Of a stretch of DNA of 64,000 nucleotides, positions 18,105 to 25,821 are shown one piece after another (positions within the stretch are counted from its first letter, which is position 1; each line of letters begins with the position of its first letter). Position numbers and translations under genes: made by a program. Origin of the DNA: Alloalcanivorax xiamenensis (GTDB lineage: Bacteria; Pseudomonadota; Gammaproteobacteria; Pseudomonadales; Alcanivoracaceae). The stretch is taken from positions 1-64,000 of the forward strand of contig NZ_AQPF01000010.1 of assembly GCF_009846745.1 (NCBI RefSeq). Direction: 5' to 3'. The notes beneath the pieces were generated by a model. It had not been told where the DNA came from. It saw nothing but the letters and a program-made list of their open reading frames with translations, and searched no databases.

Positions 18105-18668
18105 ATGGATACCCTCACTGCCTTGACCACGCGGGTGTCAGTGCCGCGGCTGACCGATCCCGGCCCCAGCGATGAGCAGATCGACCTGCTGCTGCGTGCC
18201 GCGATCCGGGCACCGGACCACGGCATGCTGCGACCCTGGCGATTCATCGTGCTGCGTGGTGACCGGCGTGAGCGGTTGGCGGACATCATGGAAAAACACG
18301 CCGCCGAGACCGTCGCCGAAGCGGACCCGTGCACCCTCGCCAATGCCCGCAACAAAGCACTGCGCGCACCGGCGGTGATCGTGGTGGCGGCGGAAGTGAC
18401 CGAAGGCCACAAAGTGCCGGTCTGGGAGCAGGTGCTGGCGGCTGGCGCGGCGGCCCAGAACATCATGCTTGCCGCCCATGCGCTGGGTATCGGCGCCATG
18501 TGGCGTACCGGCGCCATCGCCGAGGACGCGGCGGTGAAGCGGCGTCTGGGCTTCGCCGACAAGGATCAGGTGGTGGCGTTCATTTACCTGGGTACGCCGG
18601 CCGGCGCGCTCAAGACCGTGCCGGACGAAACGCCGGATCGGTATGTACGGGAGCTGCCCGATGACTGA
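18105..18668 (+). CDS. Nitroreductase family protein (YdjA-like)
   Basis: The 187-residue FMN-dependent oxidoreductase has the short YdjA architecture. RAAIRAPDHGMLRPWRF forms the N-terminal FMN-phosphate region, AAAQNIMLAAHALGIGAMWRTG the dimer-interface helix and turn, and VVAFIYLGTP the end strand. Start ATG 18105 follows AAAAAGGAG. It is first in a tightly packed operon, overlapping the next gene by 8 bp. The physiological substrate is unknown; family members reduce nitro or related electrophiles with NAD(P)H. Confidence 0.9.
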   Translation: MDTLTALTTRVSVPRLTDPGPSDEQIDLLLRAAIRAPDHGMLRPWRFIVLRGDRRERLADIMEKHAAETVAEADPCTLANARNKALRAPAVIVVAAEVTEGHKVPVWEQVLAAGAAAQNIMLAAHALGIGAMWRTGAIAEDAAVKRRLGFADKDQVVAFIYLGTPAGALKTVPDETPDRYVRELPDD

Positions 18669-19119
18669 TCTCACGGCCCTGGCCGGAAAAGTTCGCGCGG
18701 CGATCCCGCTGACCCGTCACCTGGCGTTCGAGTACCTGGATTTCGATGGCGAACAGCTGCGGTTGCGGGCACCACTGGCGCCCAACCATAACGACAAGGG
18801 TACCTTTTTCGCCGGCAGCCAGGCGGCGCTGGTGACCCTGGCGGGCTGGTCACTGACCTCGGTGCTGGCGGAACGGATCCTGCCGGATCAGAAGGTGGAC
18901 GTGGTGGCGGTCACCTCGTCGCTGGACTATTTGCTGCCACTCGACATCGATATGGTGATCACCGCCGAATCCGAAGCCGCTGACCGGGAACGTTTCCGCG
19001 AGCGGCTGCAACGGCGCGGCAAGGCGTCGCTGCGCATTATGGCGCGGGCGGACAATGAACAGGGGCAGCCGGTCTGCCAGTATCAGGGCACCTTTCTTGC
19101 CCGGATACTGAAACCATGA
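18661..19119 (+). CDS. YiiD_C-type putative thioesterase
   Basis: The 152-residue protein has a hot-dog fold pattern: IPLTRHLAFEYLDFDGEQLRLRAPLAPNHND split across strands, then GTFFAGSQAALVTLAGW, the central helix. This corresponds to the C-terminal thioesterase-like domain of YiiD. The start overlaps the nitroreductase stop (ATGACTGA), and the stop overlaps the next start by 4 bp. It may hydrolyse acyl-CoA or similar thioesters; the substrate is not predictable. Confidence 0.82.
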   Translation: MTDLTALAGKVRAAIPLTRHLAFEYLDFDGEQLRLRAPLAPNHNDKGTFFAGSQAALVTLAGWSLTSVLAERILPDQKVDVVAVTSSLDYLLPLDIDMVITAESEAADRERFRERLQRRGKASLRIMARADNEQGQPVCQYQGTFLARILKP

Positions 19120-19550
19120 CCCTGGATACTTCCGCGTTGCTCTATCTGCTCGGCTTCGGTAGCTGGGCGTTGTTTCTGCTCTTCGCCCTGGTCGCCGGCC
19201 GCGGGCTACAAGTGATGTCCGGCCGCCGACGTGCCGATGCTTTCCCGCCGTATCACTATGAGCCGGCGGAATTTCTCAGCCGTCTCTCGCGCGCCTATCA
19301 GAACACCCTGGAACTGCTCGGTGTGGTGATTGTCATTGCCGGCGCGGCGATGGTTGTTGGCAACGACCTGGCCGGCCGGCTGCTGCCCTGGATTCTCGCC
19401 GCCCGTATCGGTCAGAGCCTGGTTCATCTGCTCGGGGTGAACCACTGGCTGGTGCAGATCCGCTTCGCCTTTTTACTGGTGCAGATGGTGCTGCTGGCCT
19501 GGCTGGCGGTGGATACCTTTCCGATCCTTTGTGATCTGATTAAACCCTGA
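19116..19550 (+). CDS. MAPEG family membrane protein
   Basis: The 144-residue protein has four hydrophobic helices and the MAPEG signature region, here LSRAYQNTLELLGVVIV, followed by the LGVNHW turn. MAPEG proteins are membrane-bound glutathione-dependent transferases or peroxidases; bacterial members are mostly uncharacterised. ATG 19116 overlaps the upstream stop (ATGA). With a nitroreductase and a thioesterase in the same operon, a role in handling electrophiles or lipid peroxides is plausible but inferred. Confidence 0.85.
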   Translation: MTLDTSALLYLLGFGSWALFLLFALVAGRGLQVMSGRRRADAFPPYHYEPAEFLSRLSRAYQNTLELLGVVIVIAGAAMVVGNDLAGRLLPWILAARIGQSLVHLLGVNHWLVQIRFAFLLVQMVLLAWLAVDTFPILCDLIKP

Positions 19551-19569
19551 ACAGTCGCCCTCCCAACCC

Positions 19570-19598
19570 TTGCCTAACCCGCGCCCCTCCGGTACTCT
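19570..19598 (+). promoter_or_regulatory. Promoter of tRNA-Ser
   Basis: TTGCCT (19570-19575) and TACTCT (19593-19598) are 17 bp apart, followed by ACGCGCC, the same discriminator seen at the tRNA-Glu promoter. The start would lie about 35 bp upstream of the mature tRNA. Confidence 0.6.
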
Positions 19599-19641
19599 AC
19601 GCGCCCTCAGCCTACGGGCTGGGACGACAAAGAGTTTCCCC

Positions 19642-19729
19642 GGTGAGGTGTCCGAGTGGCCGAAGGAGCACGCCTGGAAAGTGTGTATACGGAAACGTAT
19701 CGAGGGTTCGAATCCCTCCCTCACCGCCA
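19642..19729 (+). tRNA. tRNA-Ser (GGA)
   Basis: This 88-nt tRNA with a long variable arm has acceptor strands GGTGAGG and CCTCACC, anticodon GGA in CACGCCTGGAAAGTGTG, the variable stem ATACG/CGTAT, the T-arm GAGGGTTCGAATCCCTC and encoded CCA. Its 3' 22 bp are duplicated downstream. Confidence 0.96.
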
Positions 19730-19732
19730 AAT
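19711..19732 (+). other. attachment-site-like repeat, tRNA-Ser 3' end
   Basis: These 22 bp at the tRNA 3' end, running 3 bp beyond the CCA, recur identically at 19875-19896. Duplication of a tRNA 3' end is the mark left by integrase-mediated insertion of a genomic island or prophage. Confidence 0.7.
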
Positions 19733-19736
19733 AAAG

Positions 19737-19762
19737 AGCCCCGCGTAAGCGGGGCTTTTTAT
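19737..19762 (+). terminator. Rho-independent terminator of tRNA-Ser
   Basis: An 8-bp stem, AGCCCCGC with GCGGGGCT, around a GTAA loop is followed directly by TTTTTATTT. Confidence 0.92.
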
Positions 19763-19874
19763 TTGGTGGTCGTGGGCGGCTTTGATAAGGGCCCTCCGGT
19801 TCGACCAGCCGGCCTTGGCCGGCGCAGGACGTCGCCCTTGGGCGACGGGGCGAAGCCCCGAGCGTCAGCGAGTC

Positions 19875-19896
19875 AATCCCTCCCTCACCGCCAAAT
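19875..19896 (+). other. second copy of the tRNA-Ser 3' repeat
   Basis: The copy is identical to 19711-19732 and lies 164 bp away. The DNA between holds palindromes (GTCGCCCTTGGGCGAC, GGGGCGAAGCCCC) and no gene. Beyond it are a second terminator and GGGGCAAAATTGGGGCAG, a sequence style I associate with integrase-gene ends. I read it as the scar of an excised or eroded element. Confidence 0.65.
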
Positions 19897-19898
19897 TA

Positions 19899-19924
19899 AA
19901 GCCCTGATTTTTCAGGGCTTTTTT
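19899..19924 (+). terminator. Rho-independent terminator beyond the att-like copy
   Basis: AAGCCCTGA pairs with TCAGGGCTT around a TTTT loop, followed by TTTT. It has no gene immediately upstream except the duplicated tRNA end, consistent with a leftover of inserted DNA. From here to 20125 I see no gene. Confidence 0.8.
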
Positions 19925-20125
19925 CGTTTTGGGCCGATCACTGGGGCAAAATTGGGGCAGAATCGCCGTTTCCCAGTCCGCCGCCGGACGCTCTAAACCT
20001 GATCATTTCCGAAACCATCCCCGCCATGCTCCGGGTGTCATTGAAGTGGCACGAACCCAGGGGAGGGCGAAGGCTGCCGTCCGTCGGCCACCCGGCGAGT
20101 TTTCGGGGAGAGTAGGGGTGCCGGG

Positions 20126-20305
20126 TTACTTGTTGTCTCCCTTGTCCTCTTTCGACGCCGCGGTTTTCAGTGCCGCATAGGCAAAGCCGATTAGCAGACC
20201 GGTGGGAATCAGGCGCCACATTTCATCGAAACCAAAGAAGAACCAGGCGGCGAGGATAACGGCGGCGAGGCCGAGAAGCAGGGCGACAAGTCGGGAGGCG
20301 GACAC
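20126..20305 (-). CDS. Small single-membrane protein, 59 residues
   Basis: GTG 20305 opens a 59-residue frame. It begins MSASRLVALLLGLAAVI, has two hydrophobic stretches (about 5-24 and 33-47) and ends in a charged tail, SKEDKGDNK. A GAGAG sequence lies upstream. The organisation (hydrophobic hairpin plus soluble Lys/Asp tail) and compact stop placement support a real gene. It is too short for family assignment. Confidence 0.55.
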   Translation of the reverse strand: MSASRLVALLLGLAAVILAAWFFFGFDEMWRLIPTGLLIGFAYAALKTAASKEDKGDNK

Positions 20306-20408
20306 GGTGCTCTCATGAATCGGTAGTGGACGGAGCCGCAGAGGCTAGCCGAGAGGCGGGGGCAAAGCAAACCGGAAGCCGGGGCTTCCGGTTTGTCCGC
20401 GATGGTGC

Positions 20409-20807
20409 TCAGGCGCGGTAGGCGTAAGCCTCCTGGGAAATTCCGCCGTAGCCGTAGGCGGCGGCGCGGCAGTCGACGATGTGGATGTTGGAATGGGGGT
20501 GCACATCGCCGAGCAGCTGGCACATTTCCTTGAAAGCGAGCGCCTGGTAGTCCGCTTTCTGTCGCTTGGTATTGGTCTCGTCGGTGATGGTGACCACCAG
20601 CCGGAAGGAATCCTGATTCAGTTCGGCCAGTGAGCGCCCGCCGATGAACCATTGCTCCCGGGGGAGATAGCGGATTTGCACCATGGTGCGTTGCACTTCC
20701 TTGTCCAGTACCCGGCAGGTCAGGGTAGTGAGCGCTTGGGCGATACGTCGGGCCTGTTCGGGGTCGGGGTCGGGGCCAGCGGACAGGGTCAGATCAATCC
20801 CGGGCAT
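20409..20807 (-). CDS. Tautomerase superfamily protein
   Basis: The 132-residue protein begins MPGIDLTLS, so removal of Met exposes the N-terminal proline that is the general base of 4-oxalocrotonate tautomerase-like enzymes. This is why 20807 is chosen over an ATG five codons earlier. The length fits a fused pair of tautomerase beta-alpha-beta units. The conserved RYLPREQWFIGG and HIVDCRAAAYGYGG segments follow. The reaction is likely keto-enol tautomerisation or a related step on a small acid. It is divergent from a LysR regulator, which probably controls it. Confidence 0.8.
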   Translation of the reverse strand: MPGIDLTLSAGPDPDPEQARRIAQALTTLTCRVLDKEVQRTMVQIRYLPREQWFIGGRSLAELNQDSFRLVVTITDETNTKRQKADYQALAFKEMCQLLGDVHPHSNIHIVDCRAAAYGYGGISQEAYAYRA

Positions 20808-20901
20808 GACTCGGGTCTCCATCGAGTGAGGTTTCAGGGGTGAGCAGAAGGCAGGTTAGAACAGATTTGGTCATCCGAATAACGGGAATATAAGATACTG
20901 T

Positions 20902-20920
20902 CCATCGGCCAGACCGATGG
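20902..20920. promoter_or_regulatory. Inverted repeat, candidate LysR operator
   Basis: CCATCGG and CCGATGG flank CCAGA in the 136-bp gap between the divergent tautomerase and LysR genes. A -10-like TAAGAT lies nearby at about 20890. LysR sites are typically such interrupted dyads between the regulator and its target. Confidence 0.5.
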
Positions 20921-20943
20921 CTGGCGCAAGCTTGGAAGAATGC

Positions 20944-21819
20944 GTGGTGAAACGCTTTGATCTGGAGTTGCTGAACACCCTGGTGACGGCGGTGGAACAG
21001 GGCAGCCTGTCGGCGGCGGTGCCGATCCTGTGCCGTTCTCAGTCCACCCTTAGTGAGCAGGTGAGAAAGTTGGAGCAACAGTGCGGTGTGCCGCTGCTGG
21101 TGCGTGGCAAGCAGGGGGTGGTGCCGACACCGGCGGGAGAGCGGCTGGTCGACCATGCCCGCAAGCTGCTGGCGCTGAACGACACCGCCTATCAGGACAT
21201 GCAGGGCCTGCTGCTGGCGGGGGACGTGCGGTTGGCGATCACCGATTATTTCCGGCCGGACTGGGTGCCCACCTTGCTGCGTCGCATCCGTGGCCGCTAT
21301 CCGCGCCTGCGTTTGCATGTGGCGATTCTGAAGAGCGCCCTGATCGAGCAGGAAGTGACGGCGCGGGAATACGATCTGGGCATTTCCATGGTGCTGCCTG
21401 ACGTGGTGCCGGAGTCCTTCGCTGATGCCGGACAACGACGGCTGTTGCGCCGTGAGCCCTTATGCTGGGTGGCCCATTCTTCTCTTGAGCTGACGTCCTC
21501 CGAACCGGTGCCGATAGTGGCGCTGCCGGCCAGCTGTGCCTTGCATCGGTACACGATGGGCATGCTGGAATCCCACCGGCGACCCTATTACATCGCCCAT
21601 TCGGCGTCCGGCGTGGCGGGTATGCACCTGGCGTTGTCCGCGGGGCTCGGCGTTGCTTGCCTGAACGCCTCGGCGGTACCCGAGGGGCTGACACGGATCG
21701 CTGGCGCGCTCAACCTGCCCCGGCTGCCGCCGGTCCGTTTTCATATGACCTCGTCGACGCCGGCGGTGTCGGCGCTGGTGGCCGAGGTGCGCGGCATGTT
21801 GGCGCGATCCGCGCGCTGA
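20944..21819 (+). CDS. LysR family transcriptional regulator
   Basis: The 291-residue protein has an N-terminal winged helix-turn-helix (about 1-60: TLVTAVEQGSLSAAVPILCRSQSTLSEQVRKLE over two segments) and a periplasmic-binding-like effector domain. GTG 20944 or 20947 is the likely start, since VKRFDLELLNTLV is the usual LysR N-terminus and GGAAGA precedes it. The helix-turn-helix contains a cysteine (ILCRSQS) where Ala-Leu is common. It probably regulates the divergent tautomerase gene through the dyad at 20902-20920. Confidence 0.88.
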   Translation: MVKRFDLELLNTLVTAVEQGSLSAAVPILCRSQSTLSEQVRKLEQQCGVPLLVRGKQGVVPTPAGERLVDHARKLLALNDTAYQDMQGLLLAGDVRLAITDYFRPDWVPTLLRRIRGRYPRLRLHVAILKSALIEQEVTAREYDLGISMVLPDVVPESFADAGQRRLLRREPLCWVAHSSLELTSSEPVPIVALPASCALHRYTMGMLESHRRPYYIAHSASGVAGMHLALSAGLGVACLNASAVPEGLTRIAGALNLPRLPPVRFHMTSSTPAVSALVAEVRGMLARSAR

Positions 21820-21838
21820 AGGCCTCCCTGACCTGGTG

Positions 21839-22999
21839 TCAGGGGGACGCGTCCCAGGGGTATTCAAGCTGCATCGCGACCACCCGGGCGGTGCCTTGGC
21901 CATAGCGTTGACGGATCTCACGCAGGGTCTGGTCCAGTACTCCAGCCGGCGGCTGTTGTGCCGGCGGCGGCAGGCGCTGAGACCGTGGCCAGTCCCGCCG
22001 CACCTGATCGGCGAGCAGGCGGATGCCGCCGCGGCTGGCCACGCTGGCGCTGGCGGCGAAGGTGATCGCTGTGGAGCGATAGGTGCGCGACCAGGCGTCC
22101 AGAGTCAGGGCCAGGGACACTTCGTCCACGCCGTCGCGCAACGGCATGGCCCATTGGTCCCGGTTCCAGAACGCCAGGGTGTTGCCGATCACGGTGAGCG
22201 CGAATGGGCGGGTGAAGGTGAAGGGGCGGCTGTCGTGGCGTGCGTCCCAGCGGCTCACGCCGAGGCCCTCGGCAACCCGCCGGGCCCGGTCGGTACCGGC
22301 GATCGCCTCGATCAGTGTCAGCATCATCGGCATGGAGGCGGTGATGCCGGTGGTGGTGGCCACGCCCTGGTCGACCACGAAACGGCGATTCGGGACATAA
22401 CGCACGGACGGGCTCCGCTGCAGCAGCGCCTCGAGATAGTACCAGTGTGTGGTGGCCCTTTTGCCATCCAGCAGCCCGGCGGCGCCCAACACTTTGGCGC
22501 CGGCGCAGACGCCGATGATGATCGCGCCGCTCCGCGCTTGCTGTTGAATCCAACGTAGCGCGACCGGATCGTCATCGCGGGTCATGGCGGGCACCACCAC
22601 ATAGTCGGCGCCGTTCGGGTAGCGCAGGTCGAAATCAGCGATGGTGGCCTGCGGTTCCAGTTTCAGTGCCGGATAGAGCCGCATCGGGCCGGGGCCGGTG
22701 GCCAGCGCCACCACATCCGCCACGTCGGCACGCTTCAGGATACCGTAGCTGGTCAGGTAATCGTTGGTTTCGGTGGCGTCATTGATGCCGATGATGGCGA
22801 TCAGGGGGCGCGCGCGTTTCGGTGGCGCCAGAGCCCGGAGTGTGGCGTCGATTTCCTGCCGGGCGATCGGTGGCTGCGGGCTGGCGGCCGGTGTCGGTGG
22901 CAGGGACAGCAACCCGCCTCCGGCCAGGATAAGAAACAAACCGGCGGCGCCAAGGCCGCCCCATAACCCAAGTCGCCGAGTCATCGTGCCGTCTCCCAT
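21839..22999 (-). CDS. Membrane-anchored DJ-1/PfpI family protein
   Basis: The 386-residue protein has an N-terminal membrane anchor (about residues 11-32) and a DJ-1/PfpI domain with the nucleophile-elbow cysteine in GVCAGAKVLGAAGLLDG (Cys near 164), then RATTHW. The C-terminal ~150 residues are additional and not recognised. The DJ-1 core is clearly paralogous to that of the divergent GlxA-type regulator 71 bp away. Start may be 22999 or the ATG five codons in. Function unknown; an extracytoplasmic sensor or hydrolase partner of the regulator is possible. Confidence 0.82.
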   Translation of the reverse strand: MGDGTMTRRLGLWGGLGAAGLFLILAGGGLLSLPPTPAASPQPPIARQEIDATLRALAPPKRARPLIAIIGINDATETNDYLTSYGILKRADVADVVALATGPGPMRLYPALKLEPQATIADFDLRYPNGADYVVVPAMTRDDDPVALRWIQQQARSGAIIIGVCAGAKVLGAAGLLDGKRATTHWYYLEALLQRSPSVRYVPNRRFVVDQGVATTTGITASMPMMLTLIEAIAGTDRARRVAEGLGVSRWDARHDSRPFTFTRPFALTVIGNTLAFWNRDQWAMPLRDGVDEVSLALTLDAWSRTYRSTAITFAASASVASRGGIRLLADQVRRDWPRSQRLPPPAQQPPAGVLDQTLREIRQRYGQGTARVVAMQLEYPWDASP

Positions 23000-23070
23000 G
23001 GGATTGTTTGATCTTTACCCTAGACCGGCTAGGCTTTGTCTGAAATGTCATAAAACAGGCAAAAACCGCC

Positions 23071-24015
23071 ATGATGCGAACCATTGCGGTGGTTATCCAT
23101 ACCGGTTTTCAGGTGTTGGACGCCACTGGCCCGGCCACGGCGTTCGAGATCGCCGAAAGGTTTTGCCCCGGTAGCTATCGGTTGCGCTGGCTGGCGCCGG
23201 AGGCAGGAGCCGTGATCAGTTCGTCCGGGGTCAGCGTGATGGCCGAACCGCTGGATGCCGGCCCTTTCGATACCGTCCTGGTGGCGGGGGGCGAGATCGT
23301 GCGCTCGCCGTCGGCGGTCGGGGCGCTGATCGGCTGGCTCGCCGGCGTGAGGGCGCGGCGTATCACCAGTGTGTGTTCCGGTGCCTTTCTGCTGGCGGAA
23401 GCCGGTTTGCTGGACGGGCGTCGCGCTACCACGCATTGGGAAGGGTGTGACGCGTTTCGTCGGCGCTATCCGCGGGTGCGGTTGGACACGGAATGCATCT
23501 TTATCAGAGATGGCCACATCTGGAGCTCGGCGGGTATTTCCGCCGGCATTGATCTGGCCCTGGCCTTGATCGAGGACGACCTGGGGGAGGAGCCGGCGCG
23601 TCGTACCGCGCAACAACTGGTGGTGCATCACCGCAGGCCGGGAGGGCAGTCGCAGTTCTCGGCGCTGGTGTCGCTGGGTGGGCGCAGCGGCCGTTTCGCT
23701 GAACTGATCCAGTGGATGCGCTTGCATCTGGCGGAGCCGTTGACGGTGGAACGTCTGGCCGAACGCGCCGCCATGAGCCCCCGGCACTTTGCCCGCGGCT
23801 TCATGGCGGAAACCGGAGTAACGCCGGCGAAAGCAGTGGAGCGTCTGCGCCTGGAAGTGGCGCGTAACGCGGTGGAAACGGGGTTCGCGTCGTTCGAACG
23901 GATCGCCGAGGAAGCCGGATTCAAGGATCCCGGGCGTATGCGCAGGGCTTTTCTGCGCGCTTTTGAACTGCCGCCCCAGGCGTTGAGGCGATCGGCAAGG
24001 CAGCGGCGTCACTGA
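23071..24015 (+). CDS. GlxA family transcriptional regulator (DJ-1 domain plus AraC HTH)
   Basis: The 314-residue protein has a DJ-1/PfpI-like domain (about 1-190; SVCSGAFLLAEAGLLDGR with Cys near 103) and an AraC-type DNA-binding domain (about 215-310; LTVERLAERAAMSPRHFARGF and IAEEAGFKDPGRMRRAFLR helices). GlxA-type regulators activate catabolic genes such as those for quaternary amines. The divergent gene encodes a related DJ-1 protein and is its most likely target. Confidence 0.9.
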   Translation: MMRTIAVVIHTGFQVLDATGPATAFEIAERFCPGSYRLRWLAPEAGAVISSSGVSVMAEPLDAGPFDTVLVAGGEIVRSPSAVGALIGWLAGVRARRITSVCSGAFLLAEAGLLDGRRATTHWEGCDAFRRRYPRVRLDTECIFIRDGHIWSSAGISAGIDLALALIEDDLGEEPARRTAQQLVVHHRRPGGQSQFSALVSLGGRSGRFAELIQWMRLHLAEPLTVERLAERAAMSPRHFARGFMAETGVTPAKAVERLRLEVARNAVETGFASFERIAEEAGFKDPGRMRRAFLRAFELPPQALRRSARQRRH

Positions 24016-24054
24016 GGACGCCGCGGCGGTTCGCTATTGTTCAAGCGTCCAGGT

Positions 24055-25023
24055 TCAAGCGTCCAGTTTGTCCAGAAAGGTTTTGAGATGCTGGTTGACC
24101 TGGTCCGGCGCTTCCATCTGGATCCAGTGCCCGATGCCGTCGAGGATGATGATATCGGTGAGATCATCCATCTGCGAGGGCATGCGCTCCAGCGCCTTGG
24201 CGGCGAATTGGATCACCGGATCCTCCTCGCCGCCAATGAACAGGGCGGTGGGCTGGATTCGTTGGCGGCCGTCGGCGTGCTGTTCTTCCCAGGAGGCGTC
24301 CATGGCCCGGTACCAGTTGATGGGGCCGGTCAGGCCGCTGTGCTCGAAACGCTGCACATAGACATCCAGGTCCGCCTCGCTCATCCAGGCCGGTTGCGGC
24401 CCTTTGGGCGGCTGCAGGATGTCGAGGAAACCGGTGACCGGCTTGGCGGCACGATGTTTCTCCCGCATGCCGGGGCCGGACAACGCGTGGTACATGCGAC
24501 GCAGGAAATCCCGTACATCCGCTTCCAGCTCCCGCTCCGGGATTTCCGGTTGCTGAAAATACAGCTGATAGAAAAAGCGCTCGCCGAAGGCTTGACGCAT
24601 TTGCTCGGTGGGATGACGGGGACCGATCCCGGGGTAGGGCACCGACAGACCCACCACCGCCCGCACCCGCCGGGGATTCTCGCGGGCCACCTGCCAGGCG
24701 AGGGCGCAACCCCAGTCATGACCGATGACCACCGCCTGCTCGGCGCCAAAAGCATCGAGTATGCCCATGACGTCCTTGACCAGTTCGCTCTGCCGATAGG
24801 CCATCGGCTCCTTGGGCGCGTCACTGTAACCGTAGCCGCGCAGATCCGGTACCAGAACGTGGTAGCCCAGCTCGGCGAGAAAGGGGGCCTGATAACGCCA
24901 GGAGTACCCGCATTCGGGGAACCCGTGCAACAGGATAATGGCGGGGCGGCCCCGTTCACCATACTCACCGACGTGGAAGGTGAGACCATTTGCTTCCACG
25001 CGCTGTTCTGTAGCGTTTGCCAT
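24055..25023 (-). CDS. Alpha/beta hydrolase, epoxide hydrolase-like
   Basis: The 322-residue protein has the oxyanion motif HGFPECGYSWR, nucleophile elbow GHDWGCA with aspartate (about residue 102) and distal His in GIGHWIQ. GGEEDPV provides the acid. Asp as nucleophile plus HGFPE is the soluble epoxide hydrolase pattern (a haloalkane dehalogenase is the alternative). The start at 25023 gives MANATEQRVEANG, a normal N-terminus. The last 14 bp of the gene are tandemly duplicated just beyond the stop. Confidence 0.86.
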   Translation of the reverse strand: MANATEQRVEANGLTFHVGEYGERGRPAIILLHGFPECGYSWRYQAPFLAELGYHVLVPDLRGYGYSDAPKEPMAYRQSELVKDVMGILDAFGAEQAVVIGHDWGCALAWQVARENPRRVRAVVGLSVPYPGIGPRHPTEQMRQAFGERFFYQLYFQQPEIPERELEADVRDFLRRMYHALSGPGMREKHRAAKPVTGFLDILQPPKGPQPAWMSEADLDVYVQRFEHSGLTGPINWYRAMDASWEEQHADGRQRIQPTALFIGGEEDPVIQFAAKALERMPSQMDDLTDIIILDGIGHWIQMEAPDQVNQHLKTFLDKLDA

Positions 25024-25144
25024 GTTGAAATGCTGCCTGCTGTTATTGGAATGGGGGCGCGGCTGGTTCCGGCCCGACAGAATCGACAGCATACCGTGCC
25101 GAATGGGCGGAACAAAACAAAAACGCCGGGTGTTCCGCCCTAGG

Positions 25145-25765
25145 CTATTGCGCCTGAAACAAACCGGCGGTGATCAGACCATCGGCGATGGTATCGGCGA
25201 ATTTTTCCGCGCCGGCTTCCAGACCGCGTTGATTCGCCGTCACCGTGGTGCCTTGCCAGACAATCGCCTGCTGCGCCACATCCCAGAAATCGGTGCGGGT
25301 CACATATAGCGTTTCAGTAATAAAAAAGTCCGGACCGAAGGTCTCCGGTTGCATGGTCAGGCCGGCGGTGACCGGCGCCTGGGAGGAGACTCCGCCCCCC
25401 ACATGCAGGTCCTCGACTTTTTTATCGAGTAAATGAATCGCCACGGCACTGTCGAAGCCTTCGTCACGCATGCGCTGTGCCAGATAATCACGGCTTTTGC
25501 CTTCAATGCCTTTGTGGCCGTAGACATCCAGAGCCGCGTGGGCGTCGATACCCCGGTCGCGCAGCCGGTCGACGATGGCATGCTCCAACAGGGGCCGTAT
25601 TTCATGGTCCACCAGCAGGCCCACCACCACCGATTGATAGGGGGGCCGCGCCGCCTTCTCGGTGTCGGGCTTCACGTCCACCAGTCTGGTGTTGCTGTAC
25701 ACCGAGAGACAACCGCTCAACAACATCAACAGCAGAGCGGGAAGGGCGTATTTCCTTGCTTTCAT
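25145..25765 (-). CDS. Lipoprotein of unknown function
   Basis: The 206-residue product carries a lipoprotein signal with lipobox LLSGC (Cys19), so it is membrane-anchored in the cell envelope. ATG 25765 is preceded by GAGGAAAA. The mature part alternates beta and alpha segments (VVVGLLVDHEIRPLLEHAIV, GFDSAVAIHLLDKK), reminiscent of small outer-membrane lipoproteins of the LPP20/DUF4136 style, but I cannot assign it. A DUF1302 outer-membrane protein lies directly upstream on the same strand, separated by 56 bp, suggesting an envelope operon. Confidence 0.78.
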   Translation of the reverse strand: MKARKYALPALLLMLLSGCLSVYSNTRLVDVKPDTEKAARPPYQSVVVGLLVDHEIRPLLEHAIVDRLRDRGIDAHAALDVYGHKGIEGKSRDYLAQRMRDEGFDSAVAIHLLDKKVEDLHVGGGVSSQAPVTAGLTMQPETFGPDFFITETLYVTRTDFWDVAQQAIVWQGTTVTANQRGLEAGAEKFADTIADGLITAGLFQAQ

Positions 25766-25821
25766 TGGTTTTCCTCTTGCTTGCCGGCAACCGCGGGCCA
25801 CCGGCTTCCTTGTGAAACGGA

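Noticed and set aside
24037..25143. 368-codon rightward open frame
   Set aside because: It is antisense to the epoxide hydrolase-like gene with an intact catalytic triad.
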